NCBI RefSeq assembly: GCF_013248975.1
Contig: NZ_JABRWH010000001.1
Coordinates: 3,926,001 to 3,990,000 of the forward strand
Direction: 5' to 3'
DNA length: 64,000 bases
Source: Neobacillus endophyticus
GTDB taxonomy: Bacteria; Bacillota; Bacilli; Bacillales; Cytobacillaceae
Part shown: positions 1-9,571 of the stretch, one piece after another
Numbering within the stretch: position 1 is the stretch's first letter
How the letters are laid out: the number at the start of each line of letters is the position of its first letter
Made by a program: the position numbers and the translations under genes
Notes under the pieces: model-generated
Database searches by the model: none
Told to the model about the DNA's origin: nothing
What the model saw: the letters and a program-made list of their open reading frames with translations, nothing else

Positions 1-1
1 C

Positions 2-1078
2 TATAATCGTATTAAAAAACTTAGTCCGGTAGAAATGGAAAATGGGATTATTTGTGCTAGTGCTGGAAATCATGCACAGGGGGTGGCCTATTCCTGTCAT
101 CAGTTAAAAATTAACGGGAAAATATTCATGCCAAGTACAACTCCAAAACAAAAAGTGAATTCGGTTAAATTTTGGGGAAAAGACAGTGTTGAAATTGTTC
201 TTATCGGTGATACATTTGATGATGCTTATGAAAAAGCCATGGTATGCTGCCGAGAAGAAAACAGGACATTTATCCATCCATTCGATGATTACGACGTGAT
301 CGCAGGGCAAGGAACAGTGGCAGTAGAGATTCTAAATGATTGCTCTGAAAAAATCGATTATGTCTTTGCAGCAATTGGCGGTGGAGGCCTTGCTTCTGGG
401 GTTGGTACTTACCTGAGACATTATTCACCGGAAACTCGCCTTATTGGAGTGGAACCTGAAGGTGCGCCCGGAATGAAAGAATCCATTTTAAAAGGAGATG
501 TAATCTCGCTTAATAAAATTGATCCGTTCGTCGACGGTGCAGCGGTTAAAACAGTTGGAACCAAAACTTTCAATATTTGCAAAGAAATTATCGATGATAT
601 TGTGGTGATCCCAGAAGGCAAAGTGTGTACCACGCTTTTATCACTATACAATGAAAATGCAATCGTAGTAGAACCGACTGGAGCGTTATCTGTTGCCGCA
701 TTAGATACATACGCGGATGAAATTAAAGGTAAAACTGTTGTTTGTATCGTCAGTGGCGGGAATAACGACATTGGCAGAATGCAGGAAATTAAGGAAAGAT
801 CAAAACTCTATGAAGGCCTTCAACATTACTTTATTGTTCAATTTCCACAGCGGCCAGGAGCACTTCGCGAGTTTTTATTTGATGTACTTGGGCCAAATGA
901 TGACATCAGCCATTTTGAATATACGAAAAAGAATAACCGCGAAACAGGCCCTGCACTGGTAGGAATTGAACTGAAGGATAAAGAGGATTACTTCTCATTA
1001 GTAGAACGAATAAAGGCCAAAGGTTTTCTTTACAGGGAAGTCAACAAAGACAGTACTTTATTTCAAATGTTAGTTTAA
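2..1078 (+). CDS. ilvA: Threonine dehydratase (5' end outside window)
   Basis: Pyridoxal-phosphate enzyme that deaminates threonine to 2-oxobutanoate, the first step of isoleucine synthesis. The reading frame is open from base 2, so the gene begins upstream. The first residues (YNRIKKL) are those that normally follow the PLP-lysine motif, so the catalytic lysine lies just outside the window. Visible signatures are SAGNHAQG, the phosphate-binding GGGGLASG loop near window residue 126, and a C-terminal ACT-like regulatory domain from about residue 274 (HYFIVQFPQRPGALREF), which in this family binds isoleucine or valine. The single regulatory domain fits the Bacillus-type short IlvA. A terminator follows the stop. 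Confidence 0.95.
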   Translation, partial: YNRIKKLSPVEMENGIICASAGNHAQGVAYSCHQLKINGKIFMPSTTPKQKVNSVKFWGKDSVEIVLIGDTFDDAYEKAMVCCREENRTFIHPFDDYDVIAGQGTVAVEILNDCSEKIDYVFAAIGGGGLASGVGTYLRHYSPETRLIGVEPEGAPGMKESILKGDVISLNKIDPFVDGAAVKTVGTKTFNICKEIIDDIVVIPEGKVCTTLLSLYNENAIVVEPTGALSVAALDTYADEIKGKTVVCIVSGGNNDIGRMQEIKERSKLYEGLQHYFIVQFPQRPGALREFLFDVLGPNDDISHFEYTKKNNRETGPALVGIELKDKEDYFSLVERIKAKGFLYREVNKDSTLFQMLV

Positions 1079-1095
1079 AAGTGAACATAAGAAGG

Positions 1096-1123
1096 TTCAA
1101 CCAAACACGGTTGGGCTTTTTTA
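1096..1123 (+). terminator. Rho-independent terminator after ilvA
   Basis: Stem CAACC/GGTTG with a short loop followed by a T-rich tract, 18 bases after the ilvA stop. Confidence 0.6.
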
Positions 1124-1317
1124 TATGTAATGAGAGTTAAAATGCTGATTCAAGAGAAATTTGAAAATCAGACACTTAACAAATCATTGAAATAAGGTAT
1201 AATATTACTTGTGAAAAAATCTTGTTAATATAGTTTATCAGGATTGATATATATAGAAAGAGTATTTCAATATAATGATCTTGAGCTGATTTAATGAAGA
1301 AAGAGAGTGTGTTTTGA

Positions 1318-2037
1318 ATGGGTCGTAAATGGAATAATATTAAAGATAAAAAAGCAGCAAAAGATGCGAATACAAGCCGTATTTTTGCCAAGTTTGGCCG
1401 TGAAATTTATGTTGCTGCCAAACAAGGTGTACCTGATCCGGAAGGAAACCAAGCATTAAAATTCGTTCTAGAACGTGCGAAAACCTACAATGTTCCCCGC
1501 CACATCATCGATCGTGCGATTGAAAAAGCTAAAGGTGGGTCTGAAGAAAGCTATGACAGCCTTCGCTATGAAGGTTTTGGACCAAACGGTTCCATGGTCA
1601 TTGTAGATGCTTTGACAAATAATGTGAATCGTACGGCATCTGATGTTCGTGCAGCATTTGGTAAAAACGGTGGAAACATGGGTGTCAGCGGTTCCGTTGC
1701 TTATATGTTTGATGCGACAGCTGTTATCGGTGTTGAAGGGAAATCAGAAGAAGAAGTAATGGAAATTTTAATGGAAGCAGATGTTGATGCCCGCGACATT
1801 ATTCAAGAAGAAGATCATACGATCGTTTATGCGGAGCCCGATCAATTCCACGCCGTTCAAGAAGCATTTAAAGCCGCAGGAATAACAGAATTTTCCGTTG
1901 CGGAACTATCGATGCTTCCGCAAAGTGAAGTCACTCTTCCTGAGGACGCAATGGCAAAATTCGAGAAAATGATTGACGCCTTAGAAGACCTTGAAGACGT
2001 TCAACAAGTGTATCACAATGTTGATTTAGGTGAGTAA
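1318..2037 (+). CDS. yeeI: YebC/PmpR family protein, YeeI type
   Basis: A 239-residue YebC/PmpR/TACO1-family protein. The N-terminus [18 protein letters not shown] and the stretch [17 protein letters not shown] closely match B. subtilis YeeI as I remember it, rather than the paralogue YrbC, which starts MAGHSKW. The family was long annotated as DNA-binding transcriptional regulators. More recent work assigns YebC-type proteins to translation, easing ribosome stalling at proline stretches. The length equals that of B. subtilis YeeI. It is a single gene bounded by the ilvA terminator and its own strong hairpin. The ATG follows a GAAAGAGAG-type ribosome binding site. Confidence 0.93.
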   Translation: MGRKWNNIKDKKAAKDANTSRIFAKFGREIYVAAKQGVPDPEGNQALKFVLERAKTYNVPRHIIDRAIEKAKGGSEESYDSLRYEGFGPNGSMVIVDALTNNVNRTASDVRAAFGKNGGNMGVSGSVAYMFDATAVIGVEGKSEEEVMEILMEADVDARDIIQEEDHTIVYAEPDQFHAVQEAFKAAGITEFSVAELSMLPQSEVTLPEDAMAKFEKMIDALEDLEDVQQVYHNVDLGE

Positions 2038-2060
2038 AACATTTCATTGTACTGAACAAA

Positions 2061-2098
2061 TAAAAAAGGTAAGCATGTATATTGCTTACCTTTTTTAA
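2061..2098. terminator. Strong bidirectional terminator
   Basis: Perfect stem AAAAAAGGTAAGCA/TGCTTACCTTTTTT with a 7-base loop. Its A- and T-tracts serve yeeI on the plus strand and could end minus-strand transcription of the next gene. Confidence 0.85.
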
Positions 2099-2208
2099 CC
2101 GATAAGAAATCATAACTTTCCTATCAGTCATATGGGCAACTACGCCTTTGTCGTCGCCTTGCCGTGCTCGCCAGTCGGTGAGTTTTCTTTATCTATCCAA
2201 TTGTGCAT

Positions 2209-2998
2209 TCAGCCTTCCTGTATTTCCTTTATGCTTCTTCCATGTGAAAAAGCATGTACCATTTTTATTTTTCCAGCTGTGTTAAAACCATATTTCGCAT
2301 AAACCTTTTCAACTCGTTCATTAATCGGAAACACCCAGAAGTTCTCTATTCCTTTTTTCTTAACTTCTTTGTGCAAAAAATATACTAGTTCACCGATCAA
2401 CCCTTTACCTCGAAAATCAGCTAAGGTAGCGACACTTTCCAATTCGAGCCTGGTTTCCATGTTCAAAGATACAAGCAGTTGAACAGGCTGTGCCACCATA
2501 TCTAAGAAGATAATGTGTGAAGAAGGGGTGGTTAAACTCTGCAGCAAATGCTTTTTCGCGGACTTCTTTACCGCCAAACTCCTTAATACTGCATTCCACG
2601 GCTAATGCTTCATGAAAATTTTTTTTGGTCACTTTTTCGATAGAAACGTTTCTATTGCACGGGAACTCGTTGATTTCATGATTCCAACATTGAAGAGTAG
2701 TAGTCAATTCTTCAGATTTAAAGCTAAGTTTATCCAATTCTTCTATTAATCTTTTTTGTTTTTCAGGTTGATAGATATAAAATCGGGGAATCAATTTTCT
2801 TTCATTGTAAAAATTCATGACCTCGTTTATTACACTTTTAGGCTCTTTAGGGACTTCATGAACAAGTGCATGGTTAGCATCATAGTATTTTGGTTGTTCC
2901 TCGTTGAAGAATAAGGATCCCCAATCAGTTTCGATTCTACTAGTAAAAGTGTCCAGGTAGGCCATCTCTAACTGCAGGACTTTGTCTATTAATTTCAT
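2209..2998 (-). pseudogene. GNAT acetyltransferase broken by a frameshift
   Basis: Two overlapping reading frames together make one acetyltransferase of about 265 residues. The upstream frame gives the N-terminal part to ...TACIFEHGNQARI, then shifts into CRYLS and stops. The downstream frame supplies ESVATLADFRGKG, the acetyl-CoA-binding motif A, and the rest of the GNAT fold. Joining them needs removal of one base near 2437-2443 (TTTCC on the plus strand). The start at MKLIDKV is chosen because GGGAG lies six bases before that ATG. It could be a genuine recent pseudogene or a sequencing error. The substrate cannot be inferred. Confidence 0.8.
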
Positions 2999-3058
2999 AG
3001 TAAACTCCCATAATGAGTATTTTTCGTTCATATTAAGATAAAAAACTATGTATCTTAT

Positions 3059-3916
3059 TTAGACTGACCAATGCGAAGGGCGGGCAATGTGTGATGGCAA
3101 TTTTGTCTGTGAATCTCCTTTGGCAGAATTAATTTGCATTTGGGTCAGAAAAATACTTTCGCCTAAATTAGCACCACTTAGATCAGCATCTCGCAAATCG
3201 GCACCAATCAGGTCCGCGCCACTTAAGTCAGAGTTTCGAAGATTAGCAGCTATAAGATAAGCCCCTCTAAAATTTACTCCACAGAGATCTGCTCCTTTCA
3301 GATTTGCCCCGATGAGATCCGCTCCGCGGCGGTTAACTTTCTTCTGATTTTTCGAAGTCATATTAAACCGTGATCGAACCAGATCGCTTATTTGCAAAAG
3401 AAGTGTATTTACATTTGCCCTTATGTTTGGTATATCCAATTCTAAAAGTCTGTCAGCGTCAAGCTGTGTTAGCCTCTTAGTTTCCTCAAGAATGACTTCA
3501 AGTTCTTTTGTAAGGGAAGCGCCGGCCTTTATTGCCAAAGCTTCGGTCACGTATAAAAGCATTTCATGCAGTTCCTGCATGATTGGAAAAACAGCAAACA
3601 TTTTCTTAGCAGTCTCTGGGTTTTGTCGCCAATCGACTCGATTAAAAGTGGATTGCGAAACCTTTTGTCCTGCACCAAAGCATTCGAATACTGTGCACCC
3701 TTTAAAACCCTTATGCCTAAGACTTTTATGAATAGCGCATCGAAAATCAGACTGCAAATTAGGGCAGGGAATACCTGCCCCCTTATCAATGGCAAAATCG
3801 GCAGTCGCAGCAAAATTTAGCGCGACACAGCACAACCCGAAGCAGTTTTCACAATCAGATCGCAAACTGCTGCGAATAGTTTGAATATCATTACTTTTTA
3901 ACAATACAATCACCAC
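3059..3916 (-). CDS. Pentapeptide-repeat protein with N-terminal CxxCxxxCC domain
   Basis: A 285-residue protein in two parts. The first 80 residues carry eight cysteines, including CENCFGLCC and later single cysteines, in the pattern of the putative zinc/iron-chelating CxxCxxCC (YkgJ-like) domain. A helical middle leads to pentapeptide repeats from about residue 195 (ADLIG, ANLKG, ADLCG, ANLRN and so on), which fold as a right-handed quadrilateral beta-helix. The function is unknown; some pentapeptide proteins bind gyrase, but nothing here points to that. The frame opens with GTG. A TTG four codons downstream has GGTGAT in front of it, so the exact start is uncertain. Confidence 0.82.
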   Translation of the reverse strand: MVIVLLKSNDIQTIRSSLRSDCENCFGLCCVALNFAATADFAIDKGAGIPCPNLQSDFRCAIHKSLRHKGFKGCTVFECFGAGQKVSQSTFNRVDWRQNPETAKKMFAVFPIMQELHEMLLYVTEALAIKAGASLTKELEVILEETKRLTQLDADRLLELDIPNIRANVNTLLLQISDLVRSRFNMTSKNQKKVNRRGADLIGANLKGADLCGVNFRGAYLIAANLRNSDLSGADLIGADLRDADLSGANLGESIFLTQMQINSAKGDSQTKLPSHIARPSHWSV

Positions 3917-3933
3917 ATTAGATTTAATATATA

Positions 3934-4830
3934 TTATGATTGGATAATTTCCACTATTTTTTCAAACGCCCGATCCGCTTCTGGAAATGGGGAATGGGTA
4001 AATCCATGGATCATATTAGGAAATTCATAATAATTTATTTTCACGTCGAGTTGATCCGCTTTTTCTTTAAGTTTGCGGGCATCTACGTAGAGGATATCAT
4101 GTGTACCAACAAATACAGAAATCTTCCCTAAACCTTTCATGTTACCATTAATCGGACTTAATAAATAATTTGACAGGTCCTCATCTCCTGCATATGCTTT
4201 GCCCGCAGCAGCCAAATATTTTACACCCAGTATAGGGTCTTTTTCTTCCAAATCTAACTCGTTAATTTCCGGGTTTGTCATGGTTAGATCTAACCAAGGA
4301 AAAAGCAATATGATATTTCCTGGCTGCGGGAGTCCCTTTTCTTGTAAAACTTGAGCTAATGCTAATGCGAATCCACCGCCAGAGGAGTCACCCATCAGAA
4401 CAATATTTTTCGGCTCTGTTTTGGAAAGCAGTTCTTCATAGATTGGAAGCACTTTTTCAAACGACTCATGAACATGATGGTTGGGGGCCTTCGGATAAAC
4501 TGGGGCCATGGCAGTTCCATTGATCTTCACAACTAATTTTTGAAGGAACTTCCAATGTTCCGGAGTAGGCTGATTTATATAAGCTCCTCCATGCAAATAT
4601 AGAATATATGTATCCCCTGGAAAGCTGCTACCCTTTAATATGTAGCTATCCATTCCATTTTTTGTATCCTTAATGATTCCGAATTTTTGTTCAAGATATT
4701 TTGGGAATATATATGGTTTGGCGTTTTCCACACGTTTTTGGTCCATCAAGGCCACAAGATTTTTTTCGTCCAACAGTATTCTTTTTTTCGCCTTAAATTC
4801 TTTCAGCATTCTTTCAATAATTAAACCCAT
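3934..4830 (-). CDS. Alpha/beta hydrolase, HSL-type esterase
   Basis: A 298-residue carboxylesterase of the hormone-sensitive-lipase family. The oxyanion-hole motif HGGA and the nucleophile elbow GDSSGG are both present, and the likely catalytic histidine lies in NMIHGFTHSP near the C-terminus. There is no signal peptide, so it is probably cytoplasmic. The start is placed at MGLIIERM because GGAGAAG precedes that ATG by eight bases, whereas the further upstream ATG has no ribosome binding site. A second HSL-type esterase lies 0.8 kb away. The physiological ester is unknown. Confidence 0.87.
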   Translation of the reverse strand: MGLIIERMLKEFKAKKRILLDEKNLVALMDQKRVENAKPYIFPKYLEQKFGIIKDTKNGMDSYILKGSSFPGDTYILYLHGGAYINQPTPEHWKFLQKLVVKINGTAMAPVYPKAPNHHVHESFEKVLPIYEELLSKTEPKNIVLMGDSSGGGFALALAQVLQEKGLPQPGNIILLFPWLDLTMTNPEINELDLEEKDPILGVKYLAAAGKAYAGDEDLSNYLLSPINGNMKGLGKISVFVGTHDILYVDARKLKEKADQLDVKINYYEFPNMIHGFTHSPFPEADRAFEKIVEIIQS

Positions 4831-4977
4831 TATGTACACTTCTCCATTGTTATTTATATACAACATTAATAATGGCATATTCATTTTACAAGAAGCAAGT
4901 GGAGGGGAGATATTTATGGTAAAATTGTAAAACTATGCTATTATACAAATTATACAATTTGGAAAGGGGGCATTTCT

Positions 4978-5496
4978 GTGTCATTAGACAATGTAAAGAC
5001 TCATTTTCAACAATGGAACAGAGAAAAAGATATTATGGAGTTCGATACCTCTAGTGCTACGGTAGATCTGGCAGCACAAGCAATCGGAGTAGCCCCTGCA
5101 CGTATTGCAAAGACATTATCTTTCCGTGGAGAAGGGGAAAAGGCCATTCTGGTTGTGGCTGCAGGTGATGCAAAAATTGATAATAAAAAATTTCGTGAAG
5201 CATTTCGTTTAAAGCCAAGAATGTTAAATCCAGATGAAGTTCTTGAGCAAACAGGGCATGCCATCGGTGGTGTTTGTCCATTTGGATTAACAAATGAACT
5301 TGATGTTTTTATGGATATTTCACTGAAACGGTTTGAGACCGTTTTTCCAGCCTGCGGCAGCTCCAATTCAGCGATTGAATTAACATGCGAAGAAATTGTC
5401 CAATATTCATTTGCGAAGGGATGGGTTAATGTTTGCAAGGGCTGGGAGGAATCTCCTATAAACGAAAACATTATTTTAAGTAATGAAGTCATATAA
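4978..5496 (+). CDS. YbaK/EbsC-family aminoacyl-tRNA deacylase
   Basis: A 172-residue protein of the YbaK/ProX editing family, which hydrolyses mischarged tRNA (typically Cys- or Ala-tRNA-Pro) in trans. Family hallmarks are the opening LDNVKTHFQQW, the APARIAKTLSF segment, AGDAKIDNKKFR with the conserved lysine, and GGVCPFG. It starts with GTG, eight bases after GGAAAGGGGG. It is transcribed divergently from the upstream esterase and ends at a hairpin terminator. Whether this copy edits proline or another tRNA cannot be told from sequence. Confidence 0.88.
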   Translation: MSLDNVKTHFQQWNREKDIMEFDTSSATVDLAAQAIGVAPARIAKTLSFRGEGEKAILVVAAGDAKIDNKKFREAFRLKPRMLNPDEVLEQTGHAIGGVCPFGLTNELDVFMDISLKRFETVFPACGSSNSAIELTCEEIVQYSFAKGWVNVCKGWEESPINENIILSNEVI

Positions 5497-5511
5497 GGTG
5501 GCTCCAAAATG

Positions 5512-5547
5512 AAGGCAGTCCTAGAAATAAGGAATGCCTTTATTTTG
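5512..5547 (+). terminator. Terminator after the YbaK-like gene
   Basis: Stem AAGGCAGTCCT/AGGAATGCCTT with one internal mismatch, followed by TATTTTGG. Confidence 0.65.
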
Positions 5548-5599
5548 GTAAAATATTTGAATCCATTTTGCAATGGATGACTGTTACATTTAAACTACA

Positions 5600-6490
5600 C
5601 TAATTCAATTTTCCCTCCACATATTCCCCGATTTCATCGATTGCCTGCTGGCCTTCTGGGATAGTAAATGTTTGGAATACATGCCACATATCGTCCCAAA
5701 TTTTAATATCAACTTCGATACCGGCTTCACGAGCACGATTGGCAAGACGTACGGAATCATCGAGCAGGATTTCATCATTCCCTACTTGAATTATCATTGG
5801 AGGTAATCCTTCTAAATCAGCATAAATAGGCGATACTAGGGGATGCCGAGGGTCAAGATCACGAATGTATAGTTGGGGTGAAGCTTTCGTTGGTTCAGGC
5901 GAAAGCCATGGATCCGCTTCTTTTCGAGTGATCATTGAATCACCTGTGCCTTCTAAATCCGTCCACGGTGATAATAGCACAGTTGCAGCAGGAAATTTCT
6001 CACCCATATCCTTCAAGGATAAAAGAGTAGAAAGAGTAAGTCCGCCACCAGCTGAATCCCCGCCAATCACGGTTTTTTCAGGTGAATAGCCAGTGGAAAT
6101 GAGCCATTGGTAGACACGGACTGCATCCTCCATCGCTGCTGGAAATGGATGTTCAGGTGCCAGCCGGTATTCTGGTACTAAAACTCGAGCTTTGGTTGAA
6201 CGTGAAAGTTTTGAAGCTAAATATCGATGCGTATTGCAGCTGCCCATTATGTATCCGCCCCCATGCAGATAGAGAAATACGCGATCTTCCAACGCATTAG
6301 GAGCAGATACCCATTCTGCCTGGATCCCATCAATAATGGTTTTTTCAACTTTAATGTCCGGCGCCACAGGTGTCAGTGCAGACATTGCTTCTAATCCTTT
6401 TCGTGCAGCTTCAAGATTAAATTCTTGAGTTTGATTAGATGAAAAGCTTTTTAAATACTGTCTGATCATGATACTTTCTTGACTGGCCAT
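5600..6490 (-). CDS. Alpha/beta hydrolase, HSL-type (acetyl)esterase
   Basis: A 296-residue HSL-family esterase with HGGGYIMGS (oxyanion hole), GDSAGGGL (nucleophile serine), an acidic residue around DEILLDDS and the histidine in DDMWHVFQ. It is more canonical than the neighbouring esterase; the two are clearly paralogous but not recent duplicates. No signal peptide is visible. GGGGAAAAGAAATG provides the start. It is convergent with the YbaK-like gene. The likely substrates are short-chain acyl esters, as for the family. Confidence 0.88.
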   Translation of the reverse strand: MASQESIMIRQYLKSFSSNQTQEFNLEAARKGLEAMSALTPVAPDIKVEKTIIDGIQAEWVSAPNALEDRVFLYLHGGGYIMGSCNTHRYLASKLSRSTKARVLVPEYRLAPEHPFPAAMEDAVRVYQWLISTGYSPEKTVIGGDSAGGGLTLSTLLSLKDMGEKFPAATVLLSPWTDLEGTGDSMITRKEADPWLSPEPTKASPQLYIRDLDPRHPLVSPIYADLEGLPPMIIQVGNDEILLDDSVRLANRAREAGIEVDIKIWDDMWHVFQTFTIPEGQQAIDEIGEYVEGKLN

Positions 6491-6579
6491 TTCTTTTCCC
6501 CTTTCAATCGGAAATAACTGAATACGTATAAGTATTTCTCCATAATATTGGGTAAATCCTTTATTTAAAATGATGAAAA

Positions 6580-6622
6580 AAAGAACATGCCTCCTCTCAT
6601 GAAAAAGGGAAGCAAGTTCTTG
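6580..6622 (-). terminator. Probable terminator
   Basis: Inverted repeat AAGAACatGC/GCaaGTTCTT downstream of the 134-codon minus-strand gene, with a T-tract on the minus strand. Confidence 0.5.
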
Positions 6623-6631
6623 AAAAATAGA

Positions 6632-7036
6632 TTATCTTGGAATAACTGGTTTAACAGATATTGCTGAAGAATAGGTGGTAATGATGCAGTCCTCCAGATT
6701 TTCAGGGTTTAAAAATCCTAGATGAATAGCGGATTTTATTTTTGATTCATTTGGTTTTTTTATCACTTCTATTAGGTCATTCATATTTAAATCTTCTAAT
6801 CTTTTAACGGTTACCTCCTCGTTAAATTTTTCAGATTTGCGAATCTGTCTTTGAAGTTTGTAACCGTTAATAGTAATTTCACCCTTATCATTCGTTCCAA
6901 TTAATTGATTGAAATAATGATGAAACGTATCTTTTAGTTTATTCATTTCCAATTCAATTTCTTTTTTCTGTTTGTTTAGTTCGTAGTATCTGTCAACCAT
7001 TTCCCCTGTAATCAAGGACCCATTATTTTGCAACAA
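6632..7036 (-). CDS. Hypothetical coiled-coil protein
   Basis: A 134-residue soluble protein that I do not recognise. Residues 15-50 are a highly charged heptad-like helix (YYELNKQKKEIELEMNKL). A compact middle (GEITINGYKLQRQIRK) and a second helical region follow. There is no signal peptide or membrane segment. GGCGGGGA lies upstream of the ATG. It stands alone between an esterase and the divergent acyl-CoA synthetase. Codon use resembles the neighbours, so it is probably a real gene. Confidence 0.65.
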   Translation of the reverse strand: MLQNNGSLITGEMVDRYYELNKQKKEIELEMNKLKDTFHHYFNQLIGTNDKGEITINGYKLQRQIRKSEKFNEEVTVKRLEDLNMNDLIEVIKKPNESKIKSAIHLGFLNPENLEDCIITTYSSAISVKPVIPR

Positions 7037-7220
7037 AATCCCCGCCTCCTTACGAACGTATTTTCTATATTATGGGCGTAAGCTTGAAAAAAGACTTCTT
7101 TTGTTAAAACATTTTTAGACAAATTATAATCTCTCATTTTTCATTATTTGTAGGTATATAGAAATAGATATGGTAGAATTGTAGTAAGAAAATTCAAATT
7201 AATTCATGGAGGGAAGCAAA

Positions 7221-8813
7221 ATGAATGTGCCTTTAGTGTTGCCTGAGTTCTTGGATCGTGCAGTTCGGTTATATGGTGACAAACCTGCCGTGTATTGTGA
7301 TGAACGTGTATTTACATACCGGCAGTTAAATGAACGCGTCAACCAACTGTCACATGGCTTAAAAGACTTGGGTGTGAAAAAAGGGGACAGAGTTGCATAT
7401 CTTCCGCCGAATACACTGGAAATGCTAGAAGGTTTTTATGGAGTTTTTCAACTTGGAGCGATCATGGTACCGCTTAATATTCGTCTAAAGCCAGAGGATT
7501 ATCTGTTTATTTTGAATCACAGTGAATCTAAGGTACTGTTCGTTGATCAGGATATTTATCATCTGATTGAACCAGTAAAAGAACAATTGGAAACAATTGA
7601 GCACATAATTGTTCAATATAAAGCTGATGAAACAAATGAAATCGATTACAACGAATGGTTATCCACCTATCCTAAAACAACGTTTACACGTGCGGAACTC
7701 GATGAAAATGATGTCTGCAGCTTGTTATATACGAGCGGTACAACAGGAAATCCAAAAGGTGTCATGCTGACGCACCGTAATAATTACCTCCATGCCCTTT
7801 GCACGATGCATCATTTACGCGTCACTGATAAGGATGTATACTTGCATGTTCTACCTATGTTCCATGTTAATGGCTGGGGCTCGCCGTTTTATTATACTGC
7901 AAACGGAGCTACCCATATTTGCTTGAAAAGCGCCACACCTGAGTCTATTTTTAACGCGATCCAAGAACATAAAGTATCGGTTTTGCACATGGCACCTACC
8001 GTATTAAATTCTTTGCTTCAGTTTTATGAAAAAAACATCCTGGAAATCGAGCAGGATGTCCGTGTAGTTATTGCCGGATCTGCACCTCCTCCAGCTTTTG
8101 TAACTCGGGTTGAAAAAGAACTTGGCTGGGAGTTCATTCAAGTGTATGGGATGACGGAATCTGCTCCGCTAAGTTTGGTCTCTTCAATCCTCGCCCAGCT
8201 TGATCTCCTTTCACCAGGGGAAAAAGCAAGAATGAAAGCAAAAGCAGGGTATCCCATGATTGGATCCGATGTTCGAGTCATTAATGAGAACGGGGAAGAA
8301 GTTGTCCATGATGGAAAAGAAATTGGCGAGGTGGTGACGAGAAGTCACGGTGTCATGCAGGGATATTGGAAAAACCCTGAGGCTACAATGGAAACGATTC
8401 GAAATGGATGGCTGCATACTGGGGATATGGGAACCATTGATGAACATGGGTATATTGATATCGTTGACCGAAAGAAAGATATTATTATCAGTGGTGGTGA
8501 AAATATCTCATCGATTGAAGTAGAAGGTGTATTGTATGAATACCTGGGAGTTCTTGAGGCAGCAGTAATTGCAGTTCCCCATGAGAAATGGGGAGAAACG
8601 CCTCATGCCTTTGTTGTGCCAAGAGAGGGCCACTCTATTACTGAGGCTGAGATCATAGCTTTTTCACGTGAAAAGTTAGCTCATTTTAAAGCGATTACGG
8701 GAGTAACGTTTGTGGAGGAGTTGCCCAAAACGGCCTCAGGAAAAATACAAAAAGTTCATCTCCGGAATGAATATTGGAATAGTCATGGGAAAACAGGTCG
8801 TTTTATAAATTAA
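7221..8813 (+). CDS. Long-chain fatty-acid-CoA ligase (AMP-binding enzyme)
   Basis: A 530-residue member of the adenylate-forming superfamily, activating a carboxylic acid as acyl-AMP and then acyl-CoA. The core motifs appear in order: YTSGTTGNPKGVMLTH near 170, YGMTES near 309, GWLHTGDMG near 396, DRKKDIIISGGENIS near 416 and the C-terminal PKTASGKIQK with the catalytic lysine near 505. The start is the ATG seven bases after GGAGGGAA; an ATG five codons earlier overlaps that ribosome binding site and is rejected. It is monocistronic with its own terminator. Chain length specificity is not deducible, and medium-chain or aryl acids remain possible. Confidence 0.9.
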   Translation: MNVPLVLPEFLDRAVRLYGDKPAVYCDERVFTYRQLNERVNQLSHGLKDLGVKKGDRVAYLPPNTLEMLEGFYGVFQLGAIMVPLNIRLKPEDYLFILNHSESKVLFVDQDIYHLIEPVKEQLETIEHIIVQYKADETNEIDYNEWLSTYPKTTFTRAELDENDVCSLLYTSGTTGNPKGVMLTHRNNYLHALCTMHHLRVTDKDVYLHVLPMFHVNGWGSPFYYTANGATHICLKSATPESIFNAIQEHKVSVLHMAPTVLNSLLQFYEKNILEIEQDVRVVIAGSAPPPAFVTRVEKELGWEFIQVYGMTESAPLSLVSSILAQLDLLSPGEKARMKAKAGYPMIGSDVRVINENGEEVVHDGKEIGEVVTRSHGVMQGYWKNPEATMETIRNGWLHTGDMGTIDEHGYIDIVDRKKDIIISGGENISSIEVEGVLYEYLGVLEAAVIAVPHEKWGETPHAFVVPREGHSITEAEIIAFSREKLAHFKAITGVTFVEELPKTASGKIQKVHLRNEYWNSHGKTGRFIN

Positions 8814-8824
8814 TAGCTGAAATC

Positions 8825-8861
8825 AACCGTCGGAATCTAATGTTCCCGGCGGTCTTTTTAT
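8825..8861 (+). terminator. Terminator after the acyl-CoA ligase
   Basis: Stem ACCGTCGG/CCGGCGGT (one G-U pair) followed by CTTTTTAT. Confidence 0.75.
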
Positions 8862-8959
8862 AATGAAAGTTTTTTACACCACTTTTTTCCATCTCACGAT
8901 ATACTATAAATGATTTTGTTTATTTTATCCTTTTAATCTTTCAAAATGGAGGAGAACAA

Positions 8960-9493
8960 ATGGGAGAAAAGAAATCGGCATTGTTGGTTATCGATTTACA
9001 AGAGGGGCCGCTTTATGGGACATACAAACGGGATGAAATTATTTCAGTTATCCAAAACATGATTACTAGAGCAGAGGAAAATCAGATACCAATTATTTAT
9101 GTTCAACATGAAGAAGCGGCAGGCAGTTTTTTGGAGAGAGGCACACCGTTTTGGCAATTTACTAAGGGAATTTCTCCAAAACCATCGGATATTATTATTC
9201 ACAAAAAAAGCACGGATTCTTTCTTTGATACAACTTTAAAGCAGGAATTAGATAATTTAGGGATTACAAATTTAATTGTTGTAGGTGCCAAAACAGAATA
9301 TTGCGTTGATACGACATGCCGTAGCGCTGTTACACAAGGATTTAATGTGACATTGGTGGCAGACGCCCATACTACTGGGGAAGGGGTGATCGCGGCAGAT
9401 TTGATTATTCAACATCATAATCAAAATTTAAACTCAGTAAAAACAGTGGATCATCATATTTCCGTAATCACTTCGGAAAATGTGAGATTTTGA
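8960..9493 (+). CDS. Isochorismatase-family cysteine hydrolase
   Basis: A 177-residue hydrolase of the isochorismatase/nicotinamidase superfamily. The catalytic triad is visible: Asp in VIDLQEG near residue 11, Lys in IIHKKSTDSF near 78 and Cys in EYCVDTT near 115. The cis-peptide region VGAKTEYCV is typical. No siderophore or NAD genes are adjacent, so the substrate (isochorismate, nicotinamide, or a ureido or amide compound) is unknown. GGAGGAG precedes the ATG at ideal spacing. Confidence 0.88.
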   Translation: MGEKKSALLVIDLQEGPLYGTYKRDEIISVIQNMITRAEENQIPIIYVQHEEAAGSFLERGTPFWQFTKGISPKPSDIIIHKKSTDSFFDTTLKQELDNLGITNLIVVGAKTEYCVDTTCRSAVTQGFNVTLVADAHTTGEGVIAADLIIQHHNQNLNSVKTVDHHISVITSENVRF

Positions 9494-9530
9494 ATAAACA
9501 CATAAAGAAATTTGATGTGATTATCTAAAT

Positions 9531-9570
9531 TCAAAGCCCAACCTTTCAAAAAAGGTGGGCTTTGAATTTT
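9531..9570. terminator. Strong terminator between hydrolase and tRNA-Pro
   Basis: Stem AAAGCCCAACCTTT/AAAGGTGGGCTTT with a four-base loop, placed so that it can end both the convergent hydrolase mRNA and the tRNA transcript. Confidence 0.8.
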
Positions 9571-9571
9571 A

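Noticed and set aside
1176..1391. 71-codon frame antisense to the yeeI start
   Set aside because: Mirror of the yeeI region with no start signals.
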